Source: Bacteroidales bacterium | GTDB taxonomy: Bacteria; Bacteroidota; Bacteroidia; Bacteroidales; F082 | Direction: 5' to 3' | Length of the DNA: 21,073 nucleotides | NCBI GenBank assembly: GCA_016281295.1 | Contig: JAEEII010000284.1 | Coordinates: 1-21,073 of the forward strand | Shown: positions 1 through 7,915 of the stretch, one piece after another | Position numbering within the stretch: position 1 is the first letter of the stretch | How the letters are laid out: each line of letters starts with the position of its first letter | Position numbers and translations under genes: made by a program | Notes under the pieces: generated by a model | Told to the model about the DNA's origin: nothing | Database searches by the model: none | What the model saw: the letters and a program-made list of their open reading frames with translations, nothing else

Positions 1-22
1 CCTTGTTTTATAATTCGCACTA

Positions 23-30
23 CAAATATA
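23..30 (-). promoter_or_regulatory. Putative -7 promoter box for a gene left of the window
   Basis: The minus strand reads TATATTTG, matching the Bacteroidota -7 consensus TAnnTTTG. It would drive a leftward gene that starts outside the window. No clear -33 TTTG is seen at the expected spacing, so this rests on one short motif. Confidence 0.4.
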
Positions 31-51
31 AGAAATAAATCGATACAAACA

Positions 52-92
52 ATGGTTATCTCGTTATTTTTTAACAAGATAACCATTTTTTT
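52..92 (+). terminator. Hairpin with T-run, possible terminator or structured leader
   Basis: A 10-bp arm (52-61) pairs with 77-86. After one C/A mismatch, GTTA (63-66) pairs with TAAC (72-75). Seven T follow on the plus strand, as in an intrinsic terminator for a rightward transcript. No rightward gene is visible to its left, and a leftward promoter box lies at 23-30, so its user is unclear. Confidence 0.45.
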
Positions 93-98
93 CTTATC

Positions 99-141
99 AA
101 AAAATAAAAAAAAGAGGATGACTACTTTTTAGTCACCCTCT
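99..141 (-). terminator. Intrinsic terminator of rplS
   Basis: Arms 113-124 and 130-141 form a 12-bp stem with a 5-nt loop. On the minus strand the one imperfect position is a G-U wobble; on the plus strand it is a C/A mismatch. A long U-rich tract follows on the minus strand (the A-rich stretch 99-112 on plus). It lies 27 bp past the rplS stop, so it most likely ends the rplS transcript. Confidence 0.75.
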
Positions 142-167
142 CTTTTTTGTTGTCAATGTTCGGGGAA

Positions 168-524
168 TTAATCCTTGCGCTTGGCTTCCTTGATTCTGGC
201 CTTCTTGCCACGCAGACCTCTGAGGTAGTAGATGCGTGATTTGCGGACGGCACCTTCCTTGTTAAGGTCGATGCTTTCAATCATAGGAGAAGCGATGGGG
301 AAGCATCTTTCAACACCAATGTTGTTCGAAATCTTTCTCACGGTGAAAGTGGCGGTCTTGCCACAACCACTGCGTTTCAAAACAACACCTTGGAACTTTT
401 GGAGACGTTCCTTGTTTCCCTCGACAATTTTGTAGGTGACCGTAATGGTGTCACCAGCTCTGAACTTCGGAAAATCTTTTACAACAACTTGATCTTCAAC
501 GAATTGAATTAATGCGTTCTTCAT
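168..524 (-). CDS. rplS: 50S ribosomal protein L19
   Basis: Structural protein of the large ribosomal subunit, near the interface with the small subunit. The 118 residues match the usual L19 length. Family landmarks are visible: the FRAGDTITVTYKIVEGNKER segment near residues 22-41, the FQGVVLKRSG strand, the TFTVRKIS...GVERCFPIASPMIESID core, and the basic tail with RKSRIYYLRGLRGKKARIKE. It lies 77 bp downstream of trmD on the same strand, the classical trmD-rplS order. A Bacteroidota -7 box sits in that gap, so it can be transcribed on its own. An intrinsic terminator follows the stop. Identification is secure. Confidence 0.97.
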   Translation of the reverse strand: MKNALIQFVEDQVVVKDFPKFRAGDTITVTYKIVEGNKERLQKFQGVVLKRSGCGKTATFTVRKISNNIGVERCFPIASPMIESIDLNKEGAVRKSRIYYLRGLRGKKARIKEAKRKD

Positions 525-567
525 TTTATATAATATTTTTTTATATATTTTTCCTCAAAAACGGCTG

Positions 568-575
568 CAAATATA
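568..575 (-). promoter_or_regulatory. -7 promoter box of rplS
   Basis: The minus strand reads TATATTTG (TAnnTTTG consensus) about 43 bp upstream of the rplS ATG, inside the trmD-rplS gap. The leader between box and ATG is very A+T rich, as usual in this phylum. No convincing -33 box was found. Confidence 0.6.
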
Positions 576-601
576 CAAAAAATTTGATTATTAGAGTCTT
601 T

Positions 602-1294
602 TTACTCGCTTTTTTTCAACTTTTCGTACATTTCTGGCCTTCGTTCTTTGGTGCGCGCCCATGCTTGTTCGAGTTTCCAGTCGTTGATTTTGGCGTCGTC
701 ACCTGAGAGGAGGATCTCTGGCACTTCCCATCCGTTGTAGGAGCGGGGGCGTGTATAGACAGGAGGGGAGACGAGTCCGTCCTGGAACGAGTCGGAGAGG
801 GCGGAGGTCTCATCGCCGATGGCCCCTGGGATAAGCCGGACCAAACTGTCCACAAGGACGGCGGCGCCGAGTTCCCCTCCGGAGAGCACGTAATTGCCAA
901 TAGAGATCTCTCGTGTGATGAGGTGTTCGCGGATTCGCTCGTCGATGCCTTTATAGTGTCCGCAAAGGATGATGAGGTTTTGTTTCATCGAGAGCTGGTT
1001 GCACAAAGGCTGGTCAAGCAGTTCGCCATCGGGACTCATGTAAATCACCTCGTCATAGTCGCGCTGGCTTTTCAAATGACGGATGCAGTTATCAACGGGC
1101 TCAATCATCATCACCATGCCAGCCCCGGCTGAGAAAGGATAGTCGTCCACTTTCTTGTGCTTGTCGGTGCTGTAATCACGTAGGTTGTGCAGGCCGATTT
1201 CCACCAGTCCTTTGTTGACTGCACGTTTGATGATGGATTCGGTGAATGGTCCCTCGAACATTTCGGGGAAAATGGCGATGATGTCGATGTGCAT
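602..1294 (-). CDS. trmD: tRNA (guanine-N1)-methyltransferase
   Basis: Methylates N1 of G37 next to the anticodon of a subset of tRNAs, using S-adenosylmethionine, which prevents +1 frameshifting. SPOUT/trefoil-knot family. Visible landmarks: the start [20 protein letters not shown], the [18 protein letters not shown] loop (usual form DDxxxGGGxGM, here SAGAG), and the knot region with [26 protein letters not shown] and [10 protein letters not shown]. The C-terminal [16 protein letters not shown] segment is typical. I chose the ATG at 1294 (230 residues). A longer TTG-initiated frame begins at 1312, but it would start upstream of the expected transcription start, because the -7 box is at 1310-1317. 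rpsP and rimM, often upstream of trmD elsewhere, are not here. Confidence 0.96.
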   Translation of the reverse strand: MHIDIIAIFPEMFEGPFTESIIKRAVNKGLVEIGLHNLRDYSTDKHKKVDDYPFSAGAGMVMMIEPVDNCIRHLKSQRDYDEVIYMSPDGELLDQPLCNQLSMKQNLIILCGHYKGIDERIREHLITREISIGNYVLSGGELGAAVLVDSLVRLIPGAIGDETSALSDSFQDGLVSPPVYTRPRSYNGWEVPEILLSGDDAKINDWKLEQAWARTKERRPEMYEKLKKSE

Positions 1295-1309
1295 AGAAAA
1301 ATATTTTCG

Positions 1310-1317
1310 CAAAAATA
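1310..1317 (-). promoter_or_regulatory. -7 promoter box of trmD
   Basis: The minus strand reads TATTTTTG, 15 bp upstream of the trmD ATG at 1294. The predicted transcript would have a very short leader of about 9 nt. It is arranged back to back with the protease promoter at 1361-1368. Confidence 0.5.
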
Positions 1318-1360
1318 GTTATTTTGCCTCAGATAAAGGCTTGATGAAATAAAAATATGT

Positions 1361-1368
1361 TATTTTTG
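1361..1368 (+). promoter_or_regulatory. -7 promoter box of the S8 protease gene
   Basis: TATTTTTG matches TAnnTTTG. A TTG at 1341-1343, 17 bp upstream, may be the -33 element. The ATG follows 43 bp downstream. Confidence 0.6.
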
Positions 1369-1411
1369 CCACTCTTTTATCATCTATTAGCTAGAAAACT
1401 AATTTAAACCT

Positions 1412-3058
1412 ATGAAAAACACTTTGCTTTTATTATTGTTATTGGTAGCTTCGGTTTTTGCTGAGGCTCAGATAGCAAGCAACATCTACTGGGTTCAGTT
1501 CACGGATAAGAATGATTCTCCCTATTCCTTGGATGTTCCAGAGGCCTATTTAAGCCAACGGGCATTAGATCGTCGCGCTCGTTTGGGTATCTCCATCGAC
1601 GAGTATGACCTTCCGGTCAACCCGCAGTATCTGCAAGCGGTGGCGGATTGCGGCGCACAGCTTCTCAATCCTTCAAAGTGGTTGAATGGCGTTACGGTGA
1701 GGACGACGGATCCCGCGGTGGTGGAAGACATTAACGCCCTTGATTTTGTTGCGACGGTTCGCAACTGCCCGAACGACGACGCTGCTCAGAAAAGGAAGGA
1801 GCATTGGCTCAACGAGGAGATGAAGCCTGCTATGGCTTCCCGTCAGATGAATGGTTTCTACGGTGGTGCCGCTGCTCAAGTGACACAGATAAAGATTGAC
1901 GAGTTGCACAACCAAGGCTTCAAGGGTGAAGGTGTTGTGGTGGCAGTCTTGGACGGTGGCTTTGTGGGCACGGAAGAACATTCCTGTTTCGACAACATGC
2001 GGGAAGAAGGTCGTTTGCTGGGCGTGCGTGAGTTTGTCTATGGCTCCAACAGCGTTTATACACAGTCAACCCATGGCACTTCTTGCTTGAGTACTATGGC
2101 CGCCTACGACCCGAACAACATGGTGGGAACAGCTCCGAAGGCTTCTTACTACCTGATTCATACCGAGGATGGTAACAGCGAAAACATCGTTGAGGAGTAT
2201 AATTGGGTCTCTGGCGCTGAATATGCTGACAGCTTAGGCGTTGATGTGTGTTCCACCTCCTTGGGATATATCGATTTTGACATGGGACAATGGAATCATC
2301 CTTTCGAGCATTTTGACGGTCATACCGCTCCCATGACTATTGGTAGTGAAATCGCTGCTTCCCGTGGCATCATCTGTGTCCTTGCTGCTGGCAATGAGGG
2401 CGATGGCGTTTGCACGTTAGGTATCCCGGCGGATGCGGAGCATATCCTCACTGTCGGTGCGGTGAATGATGGTGGCACGCGTGCCTATTTCAGTTCCGTT
2501 GGCCCCACATACGACGGTCGTATCAAGCCGGATGTGATGGCGATGGGAGAAGGCACCTACGTTGCTTCGGGATATGGCAGTTGGTTCCCTTACTACAATG
2601 GAGATGGAACTTCATTTGCCTGCCCTGTGCTTGCCGGTGCTGTGGCTTGTTTGCGTCAGGCGTTGCCGTATGCCTCTGTTCAGGAGATCTGTGATGCGAT
2701 CAGGATGAGTGGTAACAGGGCTAATAACCCTGACAACCATTATGGTTATGGCATTCCTGATTTCTCCCAAGCGTTGGAGTTGCTTCATGTGGATGACACT
2801 TTTTCTCCGAGCGAGATGTTAGTCAGGATTTACCCTAATCCCTCCAATGGTTGCCTCCATGTTGACCTTCTGAAAGGGGGACCGACGGAGATTTCGGTTT
2901 ATGACATGACAGGCCGTCATCTGTTGAATTATCATTTCAATGGATTAAACCATGCTACTCTTGAGAACTATCTGAATCGTTTGGACAATGGCCTCTATTT
3001 CATCAAGGCGGATTCGGAATTTGGCTCGCAGACTGAAAAGGTTCTCATCTGCAAATGA
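1412..3058 (+). CDS. Secreted subtilisin-like (S8) serine protease with type IX sorting domain
   Basis: Secreted serine endopeptidase of 548 residues. Residues 1-20 are a clear signal peptide (Lys, a run of Leu, then AEAQ). The subtilase catalytic set is complete: Asp181 in VVVAVLDGG, His221 in STHGTSC, oxyanion Asn328 in LAAGNEG and Ser401 in GDGTSFACPVLAGA. Residues about 25-125 form an N-terminal region, probably an inhibitor-type propeptide. The last 80 residues (about 468-548: VRIYPNPSNG, then ISVYDMTGR, ending GLYFIKADSE...KVLICK) are a type A C-terminal domain recognised by the type IX secretion system and removed on export. Export therefore likely goes Sec to periplasm, then T9SS to the surface. 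The substrate is unknown. It has its own promoter and terminator, so it is monocistronic. Confidence 0.93.
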   Translation: MKNTLLLLLLLVASVFAEAQIASNIYWVQFTDKNDSPYSLDVPEAYLSQRALDRRARLGISIDEYDLPVNPQYLQAVADCGAQLLNPSKWLNGVTVRTTDPAVVEDINALDFVATVRNCPNDDAAQKRKEHWLNEEMKPAMASRQMNGFYGGAAAQVTQIKIDELHNQGFKGEGVVVAVLDGGFVGTEEHSCFDNMREEGRLLGVREFVYGSNSVYTQSTHGTSCLSTMAAYDPNNMVGTAPKASYYLIHTEDGNSENIVEEYNWVSGAEYADSLGVDVCSTSLGYIDFDMGQWNHPFEHFDGHTAPMTIGSEIAASRGIICVLAAGNEGDGVCTLGIPADAEHILTVGAVNDGGTRAYFSSVGPTYDGRIKPDVMAMGEGTYVASGYGSWFPYYNGDGTSFACPVLAGAVACLRQALPYASVQEICDAIRMSGNRANNPDNHYGYGIPDFSQALELLHVDDTFSPSEMLVRIYPNPSNGCLHVDLLKGGPTEISVYDMTGRHLLNYHFNGLNHATLENYLNRLDNGLYFIKADSEFGSQTEKVLICK

Positions 3059-3090
3059 TAGGATAGAAGAATGAACGAATCAATAATGAG

Positions 3091-3127
3091 CGAGGGCGGC
3101 TGAGTATTCAGCCGCCCTCGCGTTTTT
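3091..3127 (+). terminator. Strong intrinsic terminator of the S8 protease gene
   Basis: A perfect 13-bp G+C-rich stem (3091-3103 with 3108-3120) with a 4-nt loop GTAT is followed by CG and seven T, then more T-rich sequence. It lies 32 bp past the protease stop. The minus-strand side lacks a U-run, so it serves mainly the rightward transcript. Confidence 0.88.
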
Positions 3128-3142
3128 TTGTTTTTTGTCTTT

Positions 3143-3655
3143 TTATTTAAGTGGAGCCGGAGTATGATACTCACGTGCGCCCAGTTCTTTGTCGAGCATG
3201 ATCATGCCACCGAGGTGGTCGCCGATCATCTCAGCTTGACGGACGAGGTCGAGGGCGTTCTCTTCTTCTTCCACTTGTTCGTCGATGAACCAAGCGAGGA
3301 AGTTGCCGGAGGCGCGGTCATGATCCTTGTCGGCGATGTCGCAGAGGTTATTGATCATGGCGGTCACTTTTTTCTCGTGCTCAAGGGTGTCCTTGAAAGC
3401 GGCGAGGACGCTGTCCCACTCGGTTTGCACTTTGGCGATAGGGGCGAGGATCACGCGCTCATCCTGTGCGTGCAGATAGTTGATCATGATGGCGGCATGA
3501 GCTTGTTCCTCCAGGAACTGGACTTTGAACCAATGGGCGATGCCTTTGTAGCCTTTGGCATAGATGTCTTGCGACATGCTCAGATAGAGGTATGCGGACC
3601 ACATCTCAGCATTGATTTGGTCGTTGATGGCTTTGGCTAATTTCTTGCTAATCAT
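3143..3655 (-). CDS. ftnA: Bacterial non-heme ferritin
   Basis: Iron storage protein forming a 24-subunit shell that oxidises Fe(II) and stores it as a ferric mineral. The 170 residues fit the FtnA length. The ferroxidase centre ligands are all visible: Glu17 (NAEMW), Glu50 and His53 (LEEQAH), Glu94 (LEHEK), Gln127 and Glu130 (DEQVEEEE). The four-helix bundle pattern is intact. It sits 27 bp downstream of the rubrerythrin gene on the same strand with no promoter motif between, so the two are probably cotranscribed. A peroxidase and an iron store in one unit suit peroxide stress in an anaerobe. The name ftnA is by family resemblance. Confidence 0.95.
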   Translation of the reverse strand: MISKKLAKAINDQINAEMWSAYLYLSMSQDIYAKGYKGIAHWFKVQFLEEQAHAAIMINYLHAQDERVILAPIAKVQTEWDSVLAAFKDTLEHEKKVTAMINNLCDIADKDHDRASGNFLAWFIDEQVEEEENALDLVRQAEMIGDHLGGMIMLDKELGAREYHTPAPLK

Positions 3656-3682
3656 TTTTATTCAAGTTTTAGGGATTCTTTC

Positions 3683-4231
3683 TTATTTTTCAAAATACCT
3701 TTTGTAAAGACCTTCAAAGCCCTTTCCGTGGCGGGCTTCGTCTTTGGCCATCTCGTGAACGGTGTCGTGGATGGCGTCGAGGTTACGTTCTTTGGCGACG
3801 CGGGCGATGCGCATTTTTTCCTCGCAAGCCCCGCATTCAGCAATCATACGTTTGTAGAGGTTCGTTTTGGTGTCCCAAACCAGCTCGCCCAACAGTTCGG
3901 CGAAACGTGAGCAGTGGTCGGCCTCCTCGAAGGCGTAACGTTTAAATGCTTCCGCAATCTCGGGATAGCCTTCGCGGTCGGCTTGTCTTGCCATGGCAAG
4001 ATACATACCCACCTCGGTGGCTTCGCCCATGAACTGGGCATTGAGATCCTTGATCATCTCATCGCCAGTGCCTTTGGCAATGCCGACAACGTGTTCAGTG
4101 ACAAAATTTAAGGTGACGTTTTCGTCAACCACTTTCCATTCAACAATCTGTTTGCATTGAGGGCAACGCTCCGGAGCTTCTTCACCTTCATGCACATAGC
4201 CGCAAATAGGGCAAATGAATTTTTTCTTCAT
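3683..4231 (-). CDS. Rubrerythrin with N-terminal rubredoxin domain (reverse rubrerythrin type)
   Basis: Non-heme di-iron peroxidase that reduces hydrogen peroxide in the cytoplasm of anaerobes, with electrons entering through a rubredoxin-type Fe(Cys)4 site. The four Cys are at 7, 10, 23 and 26 (CPICG and CPQC), so the rubredoxin module is N-terminal, the reverse of classical rubrerythrin. The di-iron four-helix domain follows at about 60-180. Likely ligands are Glu70 (MGEATE), Glu103 and His106 (EEADH), Glu136 or Glu137 (ACEEK), and Glu164 and His167 (DEARH). The length of 182 matches reverse rubrerythrins such as those of clostridia. It is first gene of an operon with ferritin and has its own -7 box. 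Redox partners are not encoded nearby. Confidence 0.93.
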   Translation of the reverse strand: MKKKFICPICGYVHEGEEAPERCPQCKQIVEWKVVDENVTLNFVTEHVVGIAKGTGDEMIKDLNAQFMGEATEVGMYLAMARQADREGYPEIAEAFKRYAFEEADHCSRFAELLGELVWDTKTNLYKRMIAECGACEEKMRIARVAKERNLDAIHDTVHEMAKDEARHGKGFEGLYKRYFEK

Positions 4232-4283
4232 GTGTTGTTTACTTTTTTAGAGTTGTTTTTGTGTGTGATGATGTTTTGTTTTG

Positions 4284-4291
4284 CAAAGATA
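4284..4291 (-). promoter_or_regulatory. -7 promoter box of the rubrerythrin-ferritin operon
   Basis: The minus strand reads TATCTTTG (TAnnTTTG), 53 bp upstream of the rubrerythrin ATG. It is arranged divergently with the nusB promoter at 4335-4342. No clear operator is visible between the two. Confidence 0.6.
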
Positions 4292-4334
4292 ACTTTTATT
4301 TTTTATTCCTCCATGAACATTCAAAATTATTTAT

Positions 4335-4342
4335 TAAATTTG
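4335..4342 (+). promoter_or_regulatory. -7 promoter box of the nusB operon
   Basis: TAAATTTG matches TAnnTTTG and lies 33 bp upstream of the chosen nusB ATG at 4375. Its position argues against any nusB start further upstream. Confidence 0.6.
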
Positions 4343-4374
4343 CCGTTTGCAAAATCGAACTATTTTTTTTGAAT

Positions 4375-5334
4375 ATGCTTAATAGAAGGTTTTTGAGAGT
4401 CAAGGTGTTGCAGGAGATCTATGCGTATCACCAGGCTGAAGAGACAGATCCCGTTGCGGCAGAGCGTCGCCTTTTGAACCATGTGGATGACCTTTATGGT
4501 TTGTTTATACGCCAATTGTCGTTTTGGGTTGAAGTGAAATTGTTTGCGGAACGCAGAATCGAGGAGAATCTGCACAAGAACTTTCCCACACAAGAGGATC
4601 TGAATCCCAATAGGAAATTTATCCATAACAGAGTGATTTGTGCCTTGGAGGGGAATGCCGACCTTCAGCGTTTGATGGAGAAATACAAGATTAGCTGGGT
4701 TGACGACCGTGAGGATTTCATCCGTGGGTTTTACAACCGCCTCCGTGAATACCCTGAGTATGTGGAGTATATGAATAGCGAGAAGGATAACTTCAACCAA
4801 GACAAGAAGTTGATTCTCGACATTATCGACAACCATATCGCGGACGATGAGCTTCAGTTTGATTTCTATGCTGACAAGAACCTGGAATACAACAGTGACT
4901 ATCAGCTGGGATTGTTCCTGCTTTGGAAGTTTGTCAATGAGATGAATGAGGACTTTGGAAGCACGACCTTGTTGCCGACTGTTTATAAGACGGATGGCGA
5001 GCCTGTCAATGATGACAAGCAGTTCGTGGTAAAACTGTTCAGGGACACACTGAAGAATGCGGAAAAATATCAGGATATGGTCGCAAAGAATATCTCCAAT
5101 TGGGATTATGACCGTATTGCCTTGATGGACAGGATCATTATCTTCATGGCACTGACAGAGTTTTGCGAGTTCCATGACATCCCGGTGAAGGTTACCATTA
5201 ATGAATATATAGAGATTTCCAAATTCTTCAGCACCCCCGACAGCCGTCGGTTTGTGAACGGCATCCTTGACAAGTTGGCCGAGCAACTGGAGGCGGAAGG
5301 GAAGCTGGTCAAAATAGGGAGAGGGCGCCTTTGA
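4375..5334 (+). CDS. nusB: Transcription antitermination factor NusB (long Bacteroidota form)
   Basis: Component of the ribosomal RNA antitermination complex. With NusE/S10 it binds boxA RNA and keeps RNA polymerase processive on rRNA operons. I chose the ATG at 4375 (319 residues), because the frame upstream overlaps the promoter and begins before the -7 box. The NusB fold is in the C-terminal 130 residues: the NWDYDRIALMDRIIIFMALTEF helix from about 242 and the signature VTINEYIEISKFFS...RRFVNGILDKL around 268-300. The first 190 residues are a charged helical extension typical of Bacteroidota NusB and absent from E. coli (about 139 residues). It is first in an operon, with porQ starting 26 bp after its stop. 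Confidence 0.93.
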   Translation: MLNRRFLRVKVLQEIYAYHQAEETDPVAAERRLLNHVDDLYGLFIRQLSFWVEVKLFAERRIEENLHKNFPTQEDLNPNRKFIHNRVICALEGNADLQRLMEKYKISWVDDREDFIRGFYNRLREYPEYVEYMNSEKDNFNQDKKLILDIIDNHIADDELQFDFYADKNLEYNSDYQLGLFLLWKFVNEMNEDFGSTTLLPTVYKTDGEPVNDDKQFVVKLFRDTLKNAEKYQDMVAKNISNWDYDRIALMDRIIIFMALTEFCEFHDIPVKVTINEYIEISKFFSTPDSRRFVNGILDKLAEQLEAEGKLVKIGRGRL

Positions 5335-5360
5335 CGCACTGCTCCGATGAGATAGAGACT

Positions 5361-6398
5361 ATGAAAAAAACGATTCTGATTACCATGGCCCTTTTGATGG
5401 GGCTGGCTACAGTTGGCAAAGCACAGATGGCCAACGGCACTTTCGCTTTTCTCAACGCAACAAACTCGGCCCGTGTGGCTGCTTTGGGCGGACTTCCTCT
5501 GCCAGTGCTCGACAACGACATTCAGCTGACGGCTTTCAACCCCTCAGCCATCGACTCGTCCATGCATAACAGGCTGGGACTGTCGTATGTGGATTATTAC
5601 ACCGACATCAACTTCGTCAACACACAGTACTCACGTACCTTTGAGAAAATTGGAAGCTTTGCCGCCACCGTGCAATTTCATAACTATGGTCATTTCGATG
5701 AGACCACTGAAGGTGGTTTGACCGTCGGTGAGTTCTCAGGGTCGGAGTATTCGGTGACCTTGGGATGGGGACGCCGACTCTCACCGCATTGGCGTATCGG
5801 AGCGGCTTTTAAATATGCTGGCCATCAGCTCGAAAGCTATTCCGCCGGTGCCATCGCCGTGGACGTGGCAGGTACCTACCAAGCAGACAACGGATGGGTG
5901 TTCTCGCTTACAGCACGCAACATCGGTGTTCCGCTGTTCAATGATTTCGACCAGGGCCGTTCTCCATTGCCTCTTTCTATCGACCTTGGGGCTTCACGAA
6001 AAATGGACCATATTCCGCTGACTTTTTATTTGTGGTATAATGATATTCAGAAGTGGAATAAATTATTCTTTGACCCCTTGGATTTGGAAGGGAATTTTGA
6101 CCCTCTTACCAATGAGTACAAAGAAGATGGAAAACTGGTGCGTTTTGCCAAGAACGCGGCTTCTCATATCGTCGTTGCTGGTGAGCTGACCTTGGGCAAG
6201 AACATCGCGCTTCGTGCCGCTTATAACTATGGCCAGCGTCGTGTCATGAATGTGCCTGAAGCCCGTACCTTAGTCGGTTTTTCAGCGGGTGTGGCAGTGA
6301 AAATCAAGATGTTCGAGATCAGTTACGCCCGTTCACGTTCCAATATCAAGGCTTCCCCGAACTATCTAACAATTACCATGGATCTCAACAAGTTCTAA
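5361..6398 (+). CDS. porQ: Type IX secretion system outer-membrane protein PorQ
   Basis: Outer-membrane beta-barrel of the type IX secretion machinery, of the PorV/PorQ branch, thought to help anchor or shuttle T9SS cargo at the cell surface. The start MKKTIL at 5361 gives a clean 22-residue signal peptide (ending GKAQ) and 345 residues. An upstream in-frame ATG at 5331 overlaps nusB and would bury the signal. The mature N-terminus carries the PorQ signature GTFAFLNATNSARVAALGG, then LPLPVLDND and NPSAID. Alternating beta-strand patterns fill the rest, and it ends in Phe, as barrels recognised by the BAM complex do. It sits between nusB and recF. The protease at 1412-3058 is a plausible T9SS client. 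Confidence 0.88.
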   Translation: MKKTILITMALLMGLATVGKAQMANGTFAFLNATNSARVAALGGLPLPVLDNDIQLTAFNPSAIDSSMHNRLGLSYVDYYTDINFVNTQYSRTFEKIGSFAATVQFHNYGHFDETTEGGLTVGEFSGSEYSVTLGWGRRLSPHWRIGAAFKYAGHQLESYSAGAIAVDVAGTYQADNGWVFSLTARNIGVPLFNDFDQGRSPLPLSIDLGASRKMDHIPLTFYLWYNDIQKWNKLFFDPLDLEGNFDPLTNEYKEDGKLVRFAKNAASHIVVAGELTLGKNIALRAAYNYGQRRVMNVPEARTLVGFSAGVAVKIKMFEISYARSRSNIKASPNYLTITMDLNKF

Positions 6399-6408
6399 GT
6401 TTCTCGGA

Positions 6409-7521
6409 ATGTACCTGAAGGAATTGAGACTGGCCAATTTCAAAAACTGCGAATCAGCTGAGCTTGCTTTTTCGGAGAAGGTGAATTGTTTTGTCGGACT
6501 CAACGGGGCAGGGAAGACCAATATCTTGGATTCCATTTATTATCTGTCATTTTGCAAAAGCTTTTTCAGCACCATTGACAAGCTGAATATCAGGCATAAT
6601 CAGGACTTTTTCAGCATTCACGGTATATATGGCTTCGCGGAGAAGGAGGACGAGTTGGTGTCGTGTGTCCAAAAACGTGATGCCAAGAAGTCGTTCAAAT
6701 TCAACAAAAAGGAATATGACCGTTTGTCGGACCACATCGGGAAGTTTCCCTTGGTGATGATTTCTCCATACGACCGCGATTTGATTAATGACGGCAGCGA
6801 GTTAAGAAGAAAATTCATTGATGGAGTCATCTCCCAGTTTGACCCGATGTATCTCAATGCTTTGCTGAAGTATAATCGAGCGTTGCTCCAGCGTAACATG
6901 CAACTCAGGCAGTTCGCGGAGACCCGTCGTTTCGACCGTTCACTGCTTCAGCTTTGGGATGAACCCTTATGCGTTTGTGCCGATGACATCCACGCCAAAC
7001 GTCGTCTGTTTCTCGAGGAGTTCAAGCCTATCTTCCAGCATTATTATGAAGTGGTGTCGGGAGGAAAAGAACAGGTGGAGGTGGGCTATCTTTCCAAACT
7101 TGACCAAAAGCCTCTGCATCAATTACTTGAGGAAAGTTTGCCTCAGGATACCTCGTCCTGTTATACCAATGTGGGTGTTCACAAGGATGATTTGGAGTTT
7201 TTGATTGACGGTCATCCACTGAAGAAATTCGGCTCTCAAGGACAACAGAAGTCCTTCGTGGTTTCCATAAGGCTGGCTCAATTCGAGTATAATTACCAGA
7301 AGATTGGGTACAAGCCCATCCTGTTGCTGGACGACATTTTCGACAAGCTTGACGACCAGCGTGTCATGAAGCTGGTGCGGCTTGTGGGTGACAATCATTT
7401 CGGCCAGGTATTCATTACTGACACACAACAACAGCGCATTGAGCATCTTTTTGACAATACGGATATTAATCATAAAATCTTCGAGGTTGACTCGGGGAAT
7501 ATCACATTATTGCCATCATGA
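6409..7521 (+). CDS. recF: DNA replication and repair protein RecF
   Basis: SMC-like ATPase of the RecFOR pathway, which loads RecA at single-strand gaps. The 370 residues fit the family. Walker A is GLNGAGKT at 30-37. The ABC signature region is GSQGQQKS at 275-282, just before the FVVSIRLAQFEY helix. Walker B is ILLLDDIFDKLD with Asp308 and Asp309. The D-loop region and a TDTQQQR-type C-terminus are present. The start at 6409 lies 10 bp after porQ, and the stop overlaps the next gene by 4 bp, so translation is probably coupled. recF is not next to dnaA/dnaN here; in Bacteroidota it is often elsewhere. Confidence 0.96.
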   Translation: MYLKELRLANFKNCESAELAFSEKVNCFVGLNGAGKTNILDSIYYLSFCKSFFSTIDKLNIRHNQDFFSIHGIYGFAEKEDELVSCVQKRDAKKSFKFNKKEYDRLSDHIGKFPLVMISPYDRDLINDGSELRRKFIDGVISQFDPMYLNALLKYNRALLQRNMQLRQFAETRRFDRSLLQLWDEPLCVCADDIHAKRRLFLEEFKPIFQHYYEVVSGGKEQVEVGYLSKLDQKPLHQLLEESLPQDTSSCYTNVGVHKDDLEFLIDGHPLKKFGSQGQQKSFVVSIRLAQFEYNYQKIGYKPILLLDDIFDKLDDQRVMKLVRLVGDNHFGQVFITDTQQQRIEHLFDNTDINHKIFEVDSGNITLLPS

Positions 7522-7808
7522 ATGATCCGAATCAAAATACCATCGGTGAACTGATCAAGGCCTTTTATGAGGAACACAAAGGACCAGGCTATCTTGATGA
7601 AGTGGAGATCGTCAAGGGTTGGAGTGGTATTGTAGGACCTTTCATCGCACAATACACCAGGGATCTGTATATAAAAAACGGTGTGCTCTATGTACGGCTG
7701 ACCTCTGATAGTCTCAGGGCTGAATTGAGCTATTCAAAGAATACCCTTTTGAAGAATCTGAATGCACTGGTGGGTAGGGAAGTCCTTACAGATCTTGTGT
7801 TCCAATGA
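7518..7808 (+). CDS. DUF721 / DciA-like protein
   Basis: Small protein of 96 residues with the DUF721 pattern: an N-terminal helix (TIGELIKAFYEEH), a conserved Trp in VKGWSGIVGPFIAQYT, strands LYIKNGVLYVRLTSDSLRAEL, and a final helix SKNTLLKNLNALVG. In many bacteria DUF721 proteins (DciA) load or recruit the replicative helicase DnaB. The Bacteroidota version is shorter and consists of the core domain only, so its helicase role here is inferred. The ATG overlaps the recF stop (ATGA at 7518-7521), which couples it to a recombination and replication gene and agrees with that role. It is last in the operon. Confidence 0.8.
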   Translation: MNDPNQNTIGELIKAFYEEHKGPGYLDEVEIVKGWSGIVGPFIAQYTRDLYIKNGVLYVRLTSDSLRAELSYSKNTLLKNLNALVGREVLTDLVFQ

Positions 7809-7869
7809 TTTAATAAACTTTTTTTTGAGGTAAAATGACGAAATAGTTGCAAAATTTAACGGGTTTTTC

Positions 7870-7877
7870 TAATTTTG
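7870..7877 (+). promoter_or_regulatory. -7 promoter box of efp
   Basis: TAATTTTG matches TAnnTTTG, and a TTG at 7847-7849 lies 20 bp upstream as a -33 element. The efp ATG is 38 bp downstream, after an A+T-rich leader. Confidence 0.65.
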
Positions 7878-7915
7878 CAGCTTAAATTTAAATTCATCAT
7901 TTAAAATATAAATCT

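Noticed and set aside
1295..1312. Longer trmD start at a TTG (1312)
   Set aside because: It would precede the expected transcription start set by the -7 box at 1310-1317, and it adds residues not seen in TrmD, which normally begins near M-x-I-D-I-I.
3128..3640. 170-codon frame antisense to ferritin
   Set aside because: It mirrors the ferritin gene, which has all ferroxidase ligands; the antisense frame is a codon-bias shadow.
4360..5286. 308-codon frame antisense to nusB
   Set aside because: nusB has clear family motifs on the plus strand, and the antisense product shows no recognisable domain.
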